Origin: Bacillota bacterium
Lineage (GTDB): Bacteria; Bacillota; SHA-98; Ch115; JABLXJ01
DNA length: 60,908 bases
Assembly: GCA_013178125.1 (NCBI GenBank)
Contig: JABLXJ010000042.1
Coordinates: forward strand, 1 to 60,908
Direction of reading: 5' to 3'
The notes beneath the pieces were generated by a model. It saw nothing but the letters and a program-made list of their open reading frames with translations. It was not told the origin of the DNA and ran no database searches. Positions 53,588 through 60,908 of the stretch are shown here, in pieces. Within the stretch, counting starts at the first letter, position 1, and every line of letters starts with the position of its first letter. The position numbers and the translations under genes were made by a program.

Positions 53588-53788
53588 ATGAAGAAGAAGG
53601 CGCTGTCGCCCGAAGAGGTCGCCGAGCTTTTGGGAGTGAGTCGGACGACCATATACAGGGAAATGAGCCGGGGGAGGCTATCGAGCATGAAGGTCGGAGC
53701 GCGCAGGCTTATCATGCTGCCTGATCTGGAAGCCTACCTGGGGAAGGAACGGGCCAGAGTATTGGTCAGCGATGACGCTTTAGATTAA
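53588..53788 (+). CDS. Excisionase-type helix-turn-helix protein
   Basis: The 66-aa protein begins MKKKALSPEEVAELLGVSRT and continues TIYREMSRGRLSSMKVGARR, the MerR-like winged helix of excisionases (HTH_17). It starts 13 bp after the recombinase frame with GAGGGGGGAGA upstream. A recombination-directionality role beside the serine recombinase is likely. The gene itself is intact. Confidence 0.85.
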   Translation: MKKKALSPEEVAELLGVSRTTIYREMSRGRLSSMKVGARRLIMLPDLEAYLGKERARVLVSDDALD

Positions 53789-53879
53789 TAGATTGAAGGC
53801 GGGAGCCTGGAGGATCTCCTACAAGACCCCGCCTTCAACCGCGCCGTCAAACTCTCTTTGCCAGCCTCCGAAGAGGGGG

Positions 53880-54128
53880 ATGAATTCCAAAAAAGAGGAG
53901 GTGAAGGAGAAGCTCTACGCAGAGACAGGGGGTCAGCCTGGGCTGGTCAATGAGGTATGCAAGCCCCTGGTCGAGCGCTTCAACTGGGTCGACGGGGTGA
54001 TCGACTATAAGGAAGACCCCGAATCCCACCAACTCTACGTCAGATTTGCCTGCCCCATCTATTAGAGGAAGTTATATGCCTACTTTAGGCCTGACCTCGG
54101 CCCGGAGCAGAAAAACTACCTCTTGTGA
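53880..54128 (+). pseudogene. Remnant of an AAA-type ATPase gene with an in-frame TAG
   Basis: The segment EKLYAETGGQPGLVNEVCKP matches the TGGQPxLVN region of AAA ATPases common in thermophilic Bacillota and archaea. The frame stops with TAG at 54063-54065 (FACPIY*), then continues RKLYAYFRPDLGPEQKNYLL to TGA at 54126-54128. The Walker motifs are absent. Just upstream, in another frame, GGSLEDLLQDPAFNRAVKLS also looks once-coding. Clearly degraded. Confidence 0.5.
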
Positions 54129-54259
54129 ATCCATTGAGAAGGAATTCTACAATAGATGTCGAAATAATAACTTATGTAGCTTTAGTCATACCATAATATC
54201 TTAGTATTAAATGGCTCATCTTGGCACGGGCAAGAGACCGTGCGAAAGGAAGAGAGTCT

Positions 54260-54691
54260 ATGAGGGTCTATCTTCATAAGGATTTTCACGGTGCTTTGAG
54301 TTGTGGTTTCCAGTATCTCAAGGACCAATATGGGATGGATGCCCTCAAGAGTTACTGGAAGCAGGTCGCAAGAAATTGTTATTTCGGGCTTTCCAGGGCG
54401 CTCCGGGAGGAGGGTCTTCTTGCGCTTGAGGAACACTGGCGGAGGATCTTTGGCATTGAAGGGGCGGACTTTGAGCTCTCCTACCAGGGGGAAACTCTCG
54501 TCCTCGAGGTAAAGCGCTGCCCTGCAATCTCCCATATGAAGGACAACGGCTACCCCATCGCCGAGGATTTCTGTGAACACACGCGCGTGATAAACGAGGA
54601 GGTCTGCCACAGGGCAGGTTATAAGGCCTCCTGCTCCTATAATCAGGAGGCCGGAAGCTGTGTCCAAAGATTCTGGAAGCAGGAGGAATAA
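54260..54691 (+). CDS. ATC-hydrolase-like (L-2-amino-thiazoline-4-carboxylate hydrolase family) protein, copy 1
   Basis: The 143-aa protein has helical GFQYLKDQYGMDALKSYWKQ, a beta part FELSYQGETLVLEVKRCPAI, and conserved cysteines (RCPAI, FCEHT, VCHRAG, SCVQRF). The layout resembles the ATC hydrolase family, small proteins often found in amino-acid or sugar-acid clusters. I assign the family with moderate trust and no specific reaction. ATG 54260 is preceded by GGAAGAGA. A second, diverged copy follows 69 bp downstream. Confidence 0.55.
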   Translation: MRVYLHKDFHGALSCGFQYLKDQYGMDALKSYWKQVARNCYFGLSRALREEGLLALEEHWRRIFGIEGADFELSYQGETLVLEVKRCPAISHMKDNGYPIAEDFCEHTRVINEEVCHRAGYKASCSYNQEAGSCVQRFWKQEE

Positions 54692-54760
54692 GTCCCGTTT
54701 AAGCTTCCCTCCAATGTTTGAGGACAGGTACCTTGGTATGTGAATGGTGGTGTATGAGAT

Positions 54761-55189
54761 ATGATTTCGTGTACGGAGTTCATTCTCGCCTACAACGAGA
54801 TCTTTAAGTTCCTCAAGGAACTGGGCGGCCAGCCGGCATTGGATGACTTCTGGCGTAACATTTCCCAGAAATACCTTCTAAACCTCGAGGAACTCGTTTC
54901 CCGTGATGGGATAAGGGGGATGGAGGCCTACTGGAGGCATACCCTCGAGGAGGAAGCGGCTGATTATGAGATGACTGTCACGGATGATACCTTCCTCATC
55001 GATATGAAACAATGTCCTTCCGTGGACCTTCTGAACAGAAGCGGCGTTGAGAAGTGCGACTCCTACTGCGCCCACTGCGAGGCCCTCTATGAGCCCATAA
55101 TCGAGAGATATGGTTACAGCTTCAGGATGGAGCTCCTAGACCCAGATAAGGGCGTCTGCAGGCTCATAGTCAGACGTAACAGGAGTTAG
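54761..55189 (+). CDS. ATC-hydrolase-like family protein, copy 2
   Basis: The 142-aa protein parallels its neighbour: EIFKFLKELGGQPALDDFWR, LEELVSRDGIRGMEAYWRHT (compare ALREEGLLALEEHWRRI), then MKQCPSV and a Cys-rich CDSYCAHCEALYEPI. The two are diverged tandem paralogues with about the same length and order of motifs. It precedes the DapA/NanA-like gene by 41 bp, probably in one operon. Confidence 0.55.
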   Translation: MISCTEFILAYNEIFKFLKELGGQPALDDFWRNISQKYLLNLEELVSRDGIRGMEAYWRHTLEEEAADYEMTVTDDTFLIDMKQCPSVDLLNRSGVEKCDSYCAHCEALYEPIIERYGYSFRMELLDPDKGVCRLIVRRNRS

Positions 55190-55230
55190 GGCTTTCTTTC
55201 ATAGACACGTCATGGCAGAGGTGAAGAAAG

Positions 55231-56139
55231 ATGCTTAAACTTGGGGGTGTAATCCCGCCCATGGTGACCCCCCTGGACCGTAATGGGAAGGTGGACGAGG
55301 CTTCTACCAGGAGGCTTGTGGATTTCATTCTGAACGCCGGGGCGGACGGGTTATTTCTTCTAGGGACCATGGGAGAGGGTATGGCACTCCAGAACTCGGA
55401 GAAGACCCGGCTTGTGGAGATTGTCCTGGATGAGGTGAGGGGGAGGTGCCCTGTGCTCGCCGGGGCGGGGGATATCTCATTCCCGAGGGCTCTCGAGAAT
55501 AGCTTCAAGTTACAGGAACTTGGGGTTGACGCTGTAGTCCCGATGCAACCCTCGTTTTTCAGAGGGCTTTCCGGGGCGGAGATTGAAGGCTACTTCGTGG
55601 GGATCGCTGAAAGGCTTGATATCCCGGTGGTCATCTACAACAATCCTGGACTTGCCGGGAATACGATACCCCTTGAGACCCTGGCGCGGCTTTGCTCCCA
55701 TCCGAAGATCATAGGGACCAAGGACTCCACGGGAGACTTCGCGTATTTCGTCGAAAGCCTTTTGATTAAGGCCCGTTGTAACAAGCCCTTCAGCGTGCTT
55801 CAGGGAAACGAGTGGAGCATAGCTCCTTCAGTCCTATGTGGAGCCGATGGGGTCGTCCCGGGGATAGGGTCGCTTGCTGGGAAGCTCGTGAAGCGGATCT
55901 ACGAGGAAGCCAGGCTCGGGCATCCCAATGAGGCGATGGAATTGCAATTCACCTTAATGGAGCTCTTTCACGGAATCTATGGGAGTGACAGGAGCGACTG
56001 GCTCCGGGGCCATAAGGAAGCCCTCGCATACCTCGGGATAATAAGCAGCCCGACCACCCTCCCCTTCAGGCCCATGAGCGAAGAGGGAAAGGCACGGGTG
56101 AGGAGTTGCGTGGATAGGCTGAAGGACTATCTTCTTTAA
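55231..56139 (+). CDS. DapA/NanA-family (beta/alpha)8 aldolase
   Basis: The family includes dihydrodipicolinate synthase, N-acetylneuraminate lyase and sugar-acid aldolases. The Schiff-base lysine is Lys164 (IIGTKDSTG) and the catalytic tyrosine Tyr136 (VIYNNPG). The substrate loop GTMGEG (45-50) differs from the GTTGE of typical DapA. The context (FCD regulator, binding protein, sialidase-like protein) argues for a catabolic lyase such as NanA rather than lysine synthesis. 302 aa. Confidence 0.88.
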   Translation: MLKLGGVIPPMVTPLDRNGKVDEASTRRLVDFILNAGADGLFLLGTMGEGMALQNSEKTRLVEIVLDEVRGRCPVLAGAGDISFPRALENSFKLQELGVDAVVPMQPSFFRGLSGAEIEGYFVGIAERLDIPVVIYNNPGLAGNTIPLETLARLCSHPKIIGTKDSTGDFAYFVESLLIKARCNKPFSVLQGNEWSIAPSVLCGADGVVPGIGSLAGKLVKRIYEEARLGHPNEAMELQFTLMELFHGIYGSDRSDWLRGHKEALAYLGIISSPTTLPFRPMSEEGKARVRSCVDRLKDYLL

Positions 56140-56177
56140 CAGGCATTGATTCTTGAGATCTCAGGTGGTGGCTGGGG

Positions 56178-56924
56178 ATGCTCAGGCGTTTAAGGAAGGA
56201 TAACCTCTACGAGCGTGTGGCTGAGGAGATAAAGACATATATCATAAACAATAACCTCAACCCAGGTGACCGCCTGCCTCCGGAGCGGGAACTCGCGGAG
56301 ATCCTGGGCGTAAGTCGTACCTCGATCCGGGAAGGGATAAAGCTCCTTCAGACCTTTCAACTAGTACGCGTGAGGCCCAAGGAAGGGATAACGGTAAAGC
56401 GGCTGGAGTTAGGGCCCCTGATTGAACAGGTTTCCTTTCGCCTGTTGCAGGATAAACCGAAGTTCCGCGAGCTTGTGGAGGCCCGTAGGATCATCGAGAT
56501 GGACATCTTGAAGCTTGCTGTGGAGCGTGCGACCGCTGATGACCTTGCTGCCATGGCCCGAAGCACGGAGCGGATGAAGAAGAAGGCAAAAAGGCTCGAA
56601 AGTTACCTCGATGAGGAGCTCGCCTTCCATGAGGCTATCTTAAGGGCGGCGAAGAATCAGGTCCTCGTGGGCTTTAGGGGGGTACTCTCCGAATTCTTCA
56701 AAGCCCTGCCTGAGCTAGACCTTGATTTCGGTGACAGGTTTGAGCTCACGCTTGAGGAGCACCTCGAGATCTACCAGGCGATATGCGAGAGGGACCAGGC
56801 CAGGGCGCTTAGAGTCATGGAAAGACACCTTGCGCGTTACGGGGGGATATTGGGACGTCTGCCAGAGGCGGGTGGAGAATCCGTTTTGCTGGGGGGTGGG
56901 AGTTCCAAGGACATAAAGGCTTAG
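56178..56924 (+). CDS. FadR-subfamily GntR regulator with FCD domain
   Basis: The N-terminal winged helix-turn-helix (LYERVAEEIKTYIINNNLNP, DRLPPERELAEILGVSRTSI) is followed by an all-helical FCD ligand-binding domain with the metal-site residues of LAFHEAIL and EHLEIYQAI. Such regulators commonly sense sugar acids and repress their own catabolic operon. 248 aa. Located between the lyase and the binding-protein genes, so it probably controls this cluster. Confidence 0.92.
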   Translation: MLRRLRKDNLYERVAEEIKTYIINNNLNPGDRLPPERELAEILGVSRTSIREGIKLLQTFQLVRVRPKEGITVKRLELGPLIEQVSFRLLQDKPKFRELVEARRIIEMDILKLAVERATADDLAAMARSTERMKKKAKRLESYLDEELAFHEAILRAAKNQVLVGFRGVLSEFFKALPELDLDFGDRFELTLEEHLEIYQAICERDQARALRVMERHLARYGGILGRLPEAGGESVLLGGGSSKDIKA

Positions 56925-56983
56925 TGCCACGGAATCTAATGGATACCTGGGTAGCTGAGATGTAGCTAAAAGGGAGGCGGTTC

Positions 56984-58876
56984 ATGATGATGGGTTTCAA
57001 AAGGTCCTCTATGGCCATCATTCTAGCCATCGGTCTGATTTTCGCGTTGACCCCGAGCACGGCCCTTGCAGGCCAGGGCTACCGTGAGGCCCCGATGCTT
57101 TCAGAGCTCGTAAAGCAGGGGAAGCTTCCTCCGGTGGAGAAGCGACTTCCGGAGAAACCCGCGGTTGTAAAACCTGTTGAAGAGGTCGGCCAGTATGGCG
57201 GCGTCTGGCGGAGATACCACATTGGCGCAGGCATCGGGACGATAGTCTTTAATATGCTGGTCTATGACCCCATTGTCCGCTGGGGGTTAGACGGCGTGAG
57301 CGTCGAACCTAACTTGGCCGAAAGCTGGGAGTTCTCACGAGACGCGAAGAGCCTTGTGCTTAGGCTCCGTAAGGGGGTGAAATGGTCGGATGGCCAGCCC
57401 TTTACTGCCGACGATATAGCCTTCTGGTACAGGGATATAATCCTGAACAAGGAGATTACCCCTCAGATCCCCTCCTGGATGATCTTAGGCGGTGAGGTCA
57501 TGAAGATCGAAAAGCTGAATGATTATGCGGTGAAGCTCGAATTCGCCAAGCCGTATCCTCTAATCCTGGAGAACCTCGCAACCTACGGAGTGATCTTCGC
57601 CCCCAAGCACTACCTGAAGCAGTTCCACCCGAATTACGTTTCGGTTGAGAAGCTCTCAGAGAAGGCCAAAGCCGAAGGATTTCAGGGCTGGTGGCAGCTT
57701 TTCATGGCCAAGAACGATATGTTCACCACCCCTGAGCGGCCGACGATCTTCGCCTGGCAGCTCAAAAACGCCTGGGGAGCCAACAAGGTGACGGCCGAAA
57801 GGAACCCCTACTACTGGAAGGTTGATACAGCCGGAAACCAGCTCCCCTACATCGATAGGATAAGCATGGATTACGTTCAGAATTGGGATCTGGCCATGCT
57901 CAAGGCCATGTCTGGTGAGGCCGAGATGCAGGAAGTCGGCCACAGGCTCGGAGACTATACCCTCTATATGGAAAATGCCAAGAAGGGTGGCTACAGGGTC
58001 ATAACCTGGCCGGGGACATATCCGGGTGAGCCTACGATGATGCTAAATCAGACGCACAAGGACCCGGTCCTGCGCAAGATCTTCAGGGATGTGAGATTCC
58101 GGCGAGCTCTGTCATTGGCGATAGACAGGGAAGCCATAAATGAGATCGTCTACCTTGGGATTTGCGAGCCTTGTACCCCGACAATCACCCCTGAATCGCC
58201 GTTCTATGACGAGAAATTTGCCAGGGCCTATGCCCAGTACGACCCCAAAGAGGCAGGGCGGATCCTTGATGAGATGGGGCTCAAGTGGGATGCGAACAAG
58301 AAGTGGCGCCTAAGACCCGATGGGAAGCCCCTTAGCATCACCATCCTGGCAAGGCACCCTCTTGAGTGGATCGACGTGGCCGAGATGGTCAAGGACTACT
58401 GGGAAAAGGTTGGCGTAAAGACCGAAGTTCAGACCGTGGAGGCCACCCTGTGGAACACGCGAGTCAATGCGAACGAGTTCGATGTGGTCACCCAGGGCTT
58501 TTCCACCCATCCACTGCTGGTAGGGCCGAGTGCCTTTACCATGACAGGGTGGACTGCCTGGGCTTCAGAGTGGGCTCGCTGGTATGCGTCCGAGGGGAAG
58601 GCAGGCGAGAAGCCCGAAGGGGACGCCATGAAAGTAATCGAGCTCTGGGAGGCCTATAAGTCAACCCCTGACCCCAAGGAGAGGATAAAGCTCGGGAAGG
58701 CGATAATGGAACTCCACGCAAAGAACCTGTGGATAATCGGGGCTGGCGGGGGAAGGCGTCCCTATATCTTTCTCGTGAAGAACAACTTCAGGAATTTCCC
58801 AGAGAAGGCCGTGATGGATGCGGTCCGCAGCATCGGTTACACCTACCCGGAGCAGTACTTCATAAAGCAAGATTAA
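56984..58876 (+). CDS. ABC transporter substrate-binding protein, family 5
   Basis: A secreted binding protein of the oligopeptide/nickel type (SBP_bac_5). The signal peptide covers about residues 1-29 and ends in STALA|GQ with no lipobox cysteine. Family motifs: LVLRLRKGVKWSDGQPFTAD, VTAERNPYYWK, FRRALSLAIDREAINEIVY and DPKEAGRILDEMGLKWD. 630 aa. GGGAGG stands six bases before the ATG. No permease or ATPase genes follow, which is unusual. In this context the ligand may be a glycan or sugar acid rather than a peptide. Confidence 0.92.
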   Translation: MMMGFKRSSMAIILAIGLIFALTPSTALAGQGYREAPMLSELVKQGKLPPVEKRLPEKPAVVKPVEEVGQYGGVWRRYHIGAGIGTIVFNMLVYDPIVRWGLDGVSVEPNLAESWEFSRDAKSLVLRLRKGVKWSDGQPFTADDIAFWYRDIILNKEITPQIPSWMILGGEVMKIEKLNDYAVKLEFAKPYPLILENLATYGVIFAPKHYLKQFHPNYVSVEKLSEKAKAEGFQGWWQLFMAKNDMFTTPERPTIFAWQLKNAWGANKVTAERNPYYWKVDTAGNQLPYIDRISMDYVQNWDLAMLKAMSGEAEMQEVGHRLGDYTLYMENAKKGGYRVITWPGTYPGEPTMMLNQTHKDPVLRKIFRDVRFRRALSLAIDREAINEIVYLGICEPCTPTITPESPFYDEKFARAYAQYDPKEAGRILDEMGLKWDANKKWRLRPDGKPLSITILARHPLEWIDVAEMVKDYWEKVGVKTEVQTVEATLWNTRVNANEFDVVTQGFSTHPLLVGPSAFTMTGWTAWASEWARWYASEGKAGEKPEGDAMKVIELWEAYKSTPDPKERIKLGKAIMELHAKNLWIIGAGGGRRPYIFLVKNNFRNFPEKAVMDAVRSIGYTYPEQYFIKQD

Positions 58877-58973
58877 GGGGCTCCAAGCATATCCACGGAG
58901 GCCCACAGGGGACCACAAGTTGCCTCTCTGTTGGCCTCCGGTTTGAGGATGGCGGAAGGAGGGAAATGGGCTA

Positions 58974-60038
58974 ATGGATCCCAAAGGGGCGATAGAGAAG
59001 GTGCTCGAGCTTGAGCCGAGCGAGGGCAATCCCAGGAATTCGGAGGGAGCCATCATCGAACTTGGGGACGGGAGGCTTCTTCTGGCATACACCCATTTCT
59101 ACGGAGGGGCTTCCGATGACGCCCCGGCGTATATCGCAGGGAGGTATTCAAATGACAGGGGGAGGAGCTGGGATAAAGAGGATATCATCATCCTCGAGAA
59201 CGAAGGCAGCCAGAATGTCATGAGCGTGAGCTTCCTCAGGCTCGATTCCGGTAGATTGGGCCTATTCTATGCCATCAAAAACTCCTGGGGAGACTTGCGA
59301 CTTTTCCTCAGGGAATCAGGTGACGAGGGGGCAAGCTGGGGAGAGAAGATCTGCTGTACCCCTCAAGAGGGCTATTTTGTCGTAAACAACGACCGGGTGG
59401 TTAAGCTTGCAAACGGCAGGATCATCGTGCCTGTAGCCTACCATCGGTGTCCAGATAAGACCAGGGAAACCTGGAGCCACCGTGGCATATCCATGTGCTT
59501 CTTCTCGGACGATGGGGGCAAGACCTGGCGCAGGAGCGAAACCGAACTTTCGGCTCCAGAGGAGAGCAACTCTGGGCTCCAGGAACCGGGGATTATTGAG
59601 CTTAAGGACGGCTCACTCATGATGTGGAGCAGGACGGACCTCGGCTCGCAGTATGTTTCCTATTCCTGCGACGGGGGGCTTACCTGGAGCAGGCCCGGGC
59701 CTTCCAGTCTCGTGTCCCCTCTTTCGCCCGCGAGCATAAAGAGGATCCCCTCAACCGGAGACCTTCTTTGCATATACAACGACCATTCGGGCCGTTTTTC
59801 ATACATAACTGGAAAGAGAACACCTCTTGTAGCGGCCATATCCTCTAATGAGGGAAGGAGCTGGAGGAACCACAAGCTCATAGAAAGCGACCCCGATGGC
59901 TGTTATTGCTATACCCTCATTGCCTTCGTGGACGATACCATTCTCCTGGGCTACTGTGCAGGCGATACCAGGGTCGGTGGCCTCAATCGCCTTCGGGTGG
60001 TCCGGGTCGGGCTTGGCTGGTTTTATCGGGAGGATTGA
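58974..60038 (+). CDS. Sialidase-like BNR-repeat protein, cytoplasmic
   Basis: The six-bladed beta-propeller is marked by at least five Asp-box-like repeats: SNDRGRSWDKE, SGDEGASWGEK, SDDGGKTWRRS, SCDGGLTWSRP and SSNEGRSWRNH. An Arg/Asn-Pro start (NPRNSEGAIIEL) fits the family. No signal peptide is present, so it acts inside the cell on imported substrate, unlike classical secreted sialidases. 354 aa. Substrate uncertain: similar intracellular proteins act on several acidic sugars. Confidence 0.82.
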   Translation: MDPKGAIEKVLELEPSEGNPRNSEGAIIELGDGRLLLAYTHFYGGASDDAPAYIAGRYSNDRGRSWDKEDIIILENEGSQNVMSVSFLRLDSGRLGLFYAIKNSWGDLRLFLRESGDEGASWGEKICCTPQEGYFVVNNDRVVKLANGRIIVPVAYHRCPDKTRETWSHRGISMCFFSDDGGKTWRRSETELSAPEESNSGLQEPGIIELKDGSLMMWSRTDLGSQYVSYSCDGGLTWSRPGPSSLVSPLSPASIKRIPSTGDLLCIYNDHSGRFSYITGKRTPLVAAISSNEGRSWRNHKLIESDPDGCYCYTLIAFVDDTILLGYCAGDTRVGGLNRLRVVRVGLGWFYRED

Positions 60039-60135
60039 TGCGACAGGAGACCTCCATTAAGAAGGGGAAGTAAGGTCTTTGGTTGAATAATTACCATTTG
60101 AGTCAGAAGCGTTTTCCGGGGGAGGCTGTAGCGAA

Positions 60136-60644
60136 ATGAAGATCGATGCCATCTGGTTTCTCGGTCCGAGGTGTGTTGGCGTCCGGCAGGTGGAGGTGGG
60201 AGCGCCGGGGCCTTTTGAGGTACAGGTAGAGGTAAAGGCCTGCGGAATATGCATGGGGGATATCTTTACTTTCTCAGGCAAGGAAGAGAGATCCTATCCT
60301 TTTATAGCGGGGCATGAAGGGGTCGGCGTCATAACGGAGGTTGGGAGTGAGGTCCGCGGTTTTGCCTGTGGGGATAAGGTAGCCCTATCTGAGGGAGGGT
60401 AATTTGTCCGACTTATGAACCTACCTGCCACAAGGATATACAGGCTCCCTGATGATGTGGCCAAGTGGCATGAGTGGATGGTTGAGCCCGTGGCCTGTGT
60501 GGGTGTGGTGAATGGCTTGAATTTTGCGCGTGCCCTGGCGGGGGATTATGTGGCTCTGGTGGGGTGCGGGTTTATGGGTCTCCTTCTTGCCAGGGCTTGG
60601 CGAGAACCATGGCATCAGAGGTAGTTGCAGTGGATGTGGGGGGG
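60136..60644 (+). pseudogene. Broken zinc-dependent alcohol dehydrogenase (MDR family)
   Basis: The N-terminal GroES-like domain is clear (VEVKACGICMGDIFTFSG, GHEGVGVITEVGSEV). A TAA at 60400-60402 then interrupts (ALSEGG*), after which the same frame continues MNLPATRIYRLPDDVAKWHE and the Rossmann start VALVGCGFMGLLLARA. Near 60596 the frame shifts (TMASEVVAVDV is read in another frame), and homology is lost by about 60645. So one nonsense codon, one frameshift and a truncation. It was probably the dehydrogenase of the adjacent sugar-acid cluster. Confidence 0.85.
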
Positions 60645-60645
60645 G

Positions 60646-60908
60646 GTGTTATATCTCACTTTCTTTTATCTATTTTTTGTGTATTCTGGTCATTTTCTTT
60701 GAATATGGGGCATCCGATTTGCGCAGAATATCTGGAGTCTGGCGGTTTCAATCTGTGATATTCAATCAGTCAAATTTTAATGGGGAGACAGCCAAGTTGC
60801 CATCTCCCCGCAAGGTGCGTGAACCCCATAGCCAGGATCCACGAGTTTAATATATCCGTCGCTGGATATTATGAACAGGGCAAGGACAATTTATTCCCCG
60901 ATCTTTAT
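60646..60908. other. AT-rich sequence at the window end, probably a mobile-element border
   Basis: The dehydrogenase homology ends abruptly at a G-run and changes to AT-rich DNA. GGGGAGA (60781-60787) and TCTCCCC pair around a 14-base loop. On the minus strand some 37 open codons (ISSDGYIKLVDPGYGVH) occur, but no family is recognised. An insertion that removed the end of the dehydrogenase gene is the simplest reading. Confidence 0.3.

Noticed and set aside
60524-60850. 108-codon frame at the window end
   Set aside because: It overlaps the dehydrogenase remnant in a wrong frame, is rich in Trp and Cys from G-rich DNA, and has no recognisable domain.

Overview
The window looks like chromosomal DNA of an endospore-forming member of the Bacillota (Clostridia or a related deep, GC-rich lineage such as Limnochordia). 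The reasons are a complete gerA-gerB-gerC germination operon, a SpoIVFB-type site-2 protease, an Obg/L21/L27/RNase G block in the usual clostridial order, strong GGAGG ribosome binding sites and frequent GTG and TTG starts. Species cannot be named from sequence alone.

Layout. 0-9.5 kb: the end of tsaD, an LCP-family cell-wall protein, a ComB-like phosphatase, the purine genes hpt and guaA, then two minus-strand genes (a guanine/hypoxanthine-type permease and a DegT-type aminotransferase). 9.6-22.5 kb: pcrA, ligA, gatC, then a glycerol-3-phosphate module (GlpA-like oxidoreductase, an FAD oxidoreductase fused to DUF1667, the antiterminator GlpP) sitting between gatC and gatA-gatB. 22.7-26 kb: an EamA transporter, a UroD/MtaA-like protein and a tandem P-loop ATPase. 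26-34 kb: a locus of very small membrane proteins, a YbaB-like protein and three small unknown proteins, followed by gerABC. 34-49.7 kb: a SpoIVFA-like mini protein and SpoIVFB, a TIGR03960 radical SAM protein with its DUF2344 partner, RNase G, rplU, rpmA, obg, nadD, an RRM protein, yqeK, rsfS, an HTH regulator, a phasin-like protein with a UbiB kinase, and a second radical SAM protein. A tRNA-Ala(GGC) at 49.8 kb closes this part.

49.9-54.2 kb is a graveyard of mobile DNA: an Rpn-type nuclease, a fold-back element with perfect 127-bp inverted repeats around a transposase fragment, an array of four 23-24-bp repeats like an IS21 end, a decayed transposase tail, a serine recombinase split by an in-frame TAG, an intact excisionase-like gene and an ATPase remnant. 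54.2-60.9 kb is a catabolic island: two related ATC-hydrolase-like proteins, a DapA/NanA-family lyase, an FCD regulator, a family-5 binding protein, a sialidase-like BNR protein and a broken zinc alcohol dehydrogenase. It suggests use of sialic acid or another sugar acid.

Two things stand out. First, everything left of the tRNA is peppered with degenerate short tandem repeats in leaders (16-bp units before pcrA, 11-bp units before ligA, others before obg, rpmA and the EamA gene) and with matching low-complexity inserts inside proteins (GatA, GatB, PcrA, the DUF1667 fusion, RNase G). I saw almost none of this right of the tRNA. Second, the 26-30 kb locus holds a set of small membrane proteins, two of which share a hydrophobic core, next to YbaB and the germination operon. 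I cannot assign it to a known system and consider it the best candidate for something undescribed.
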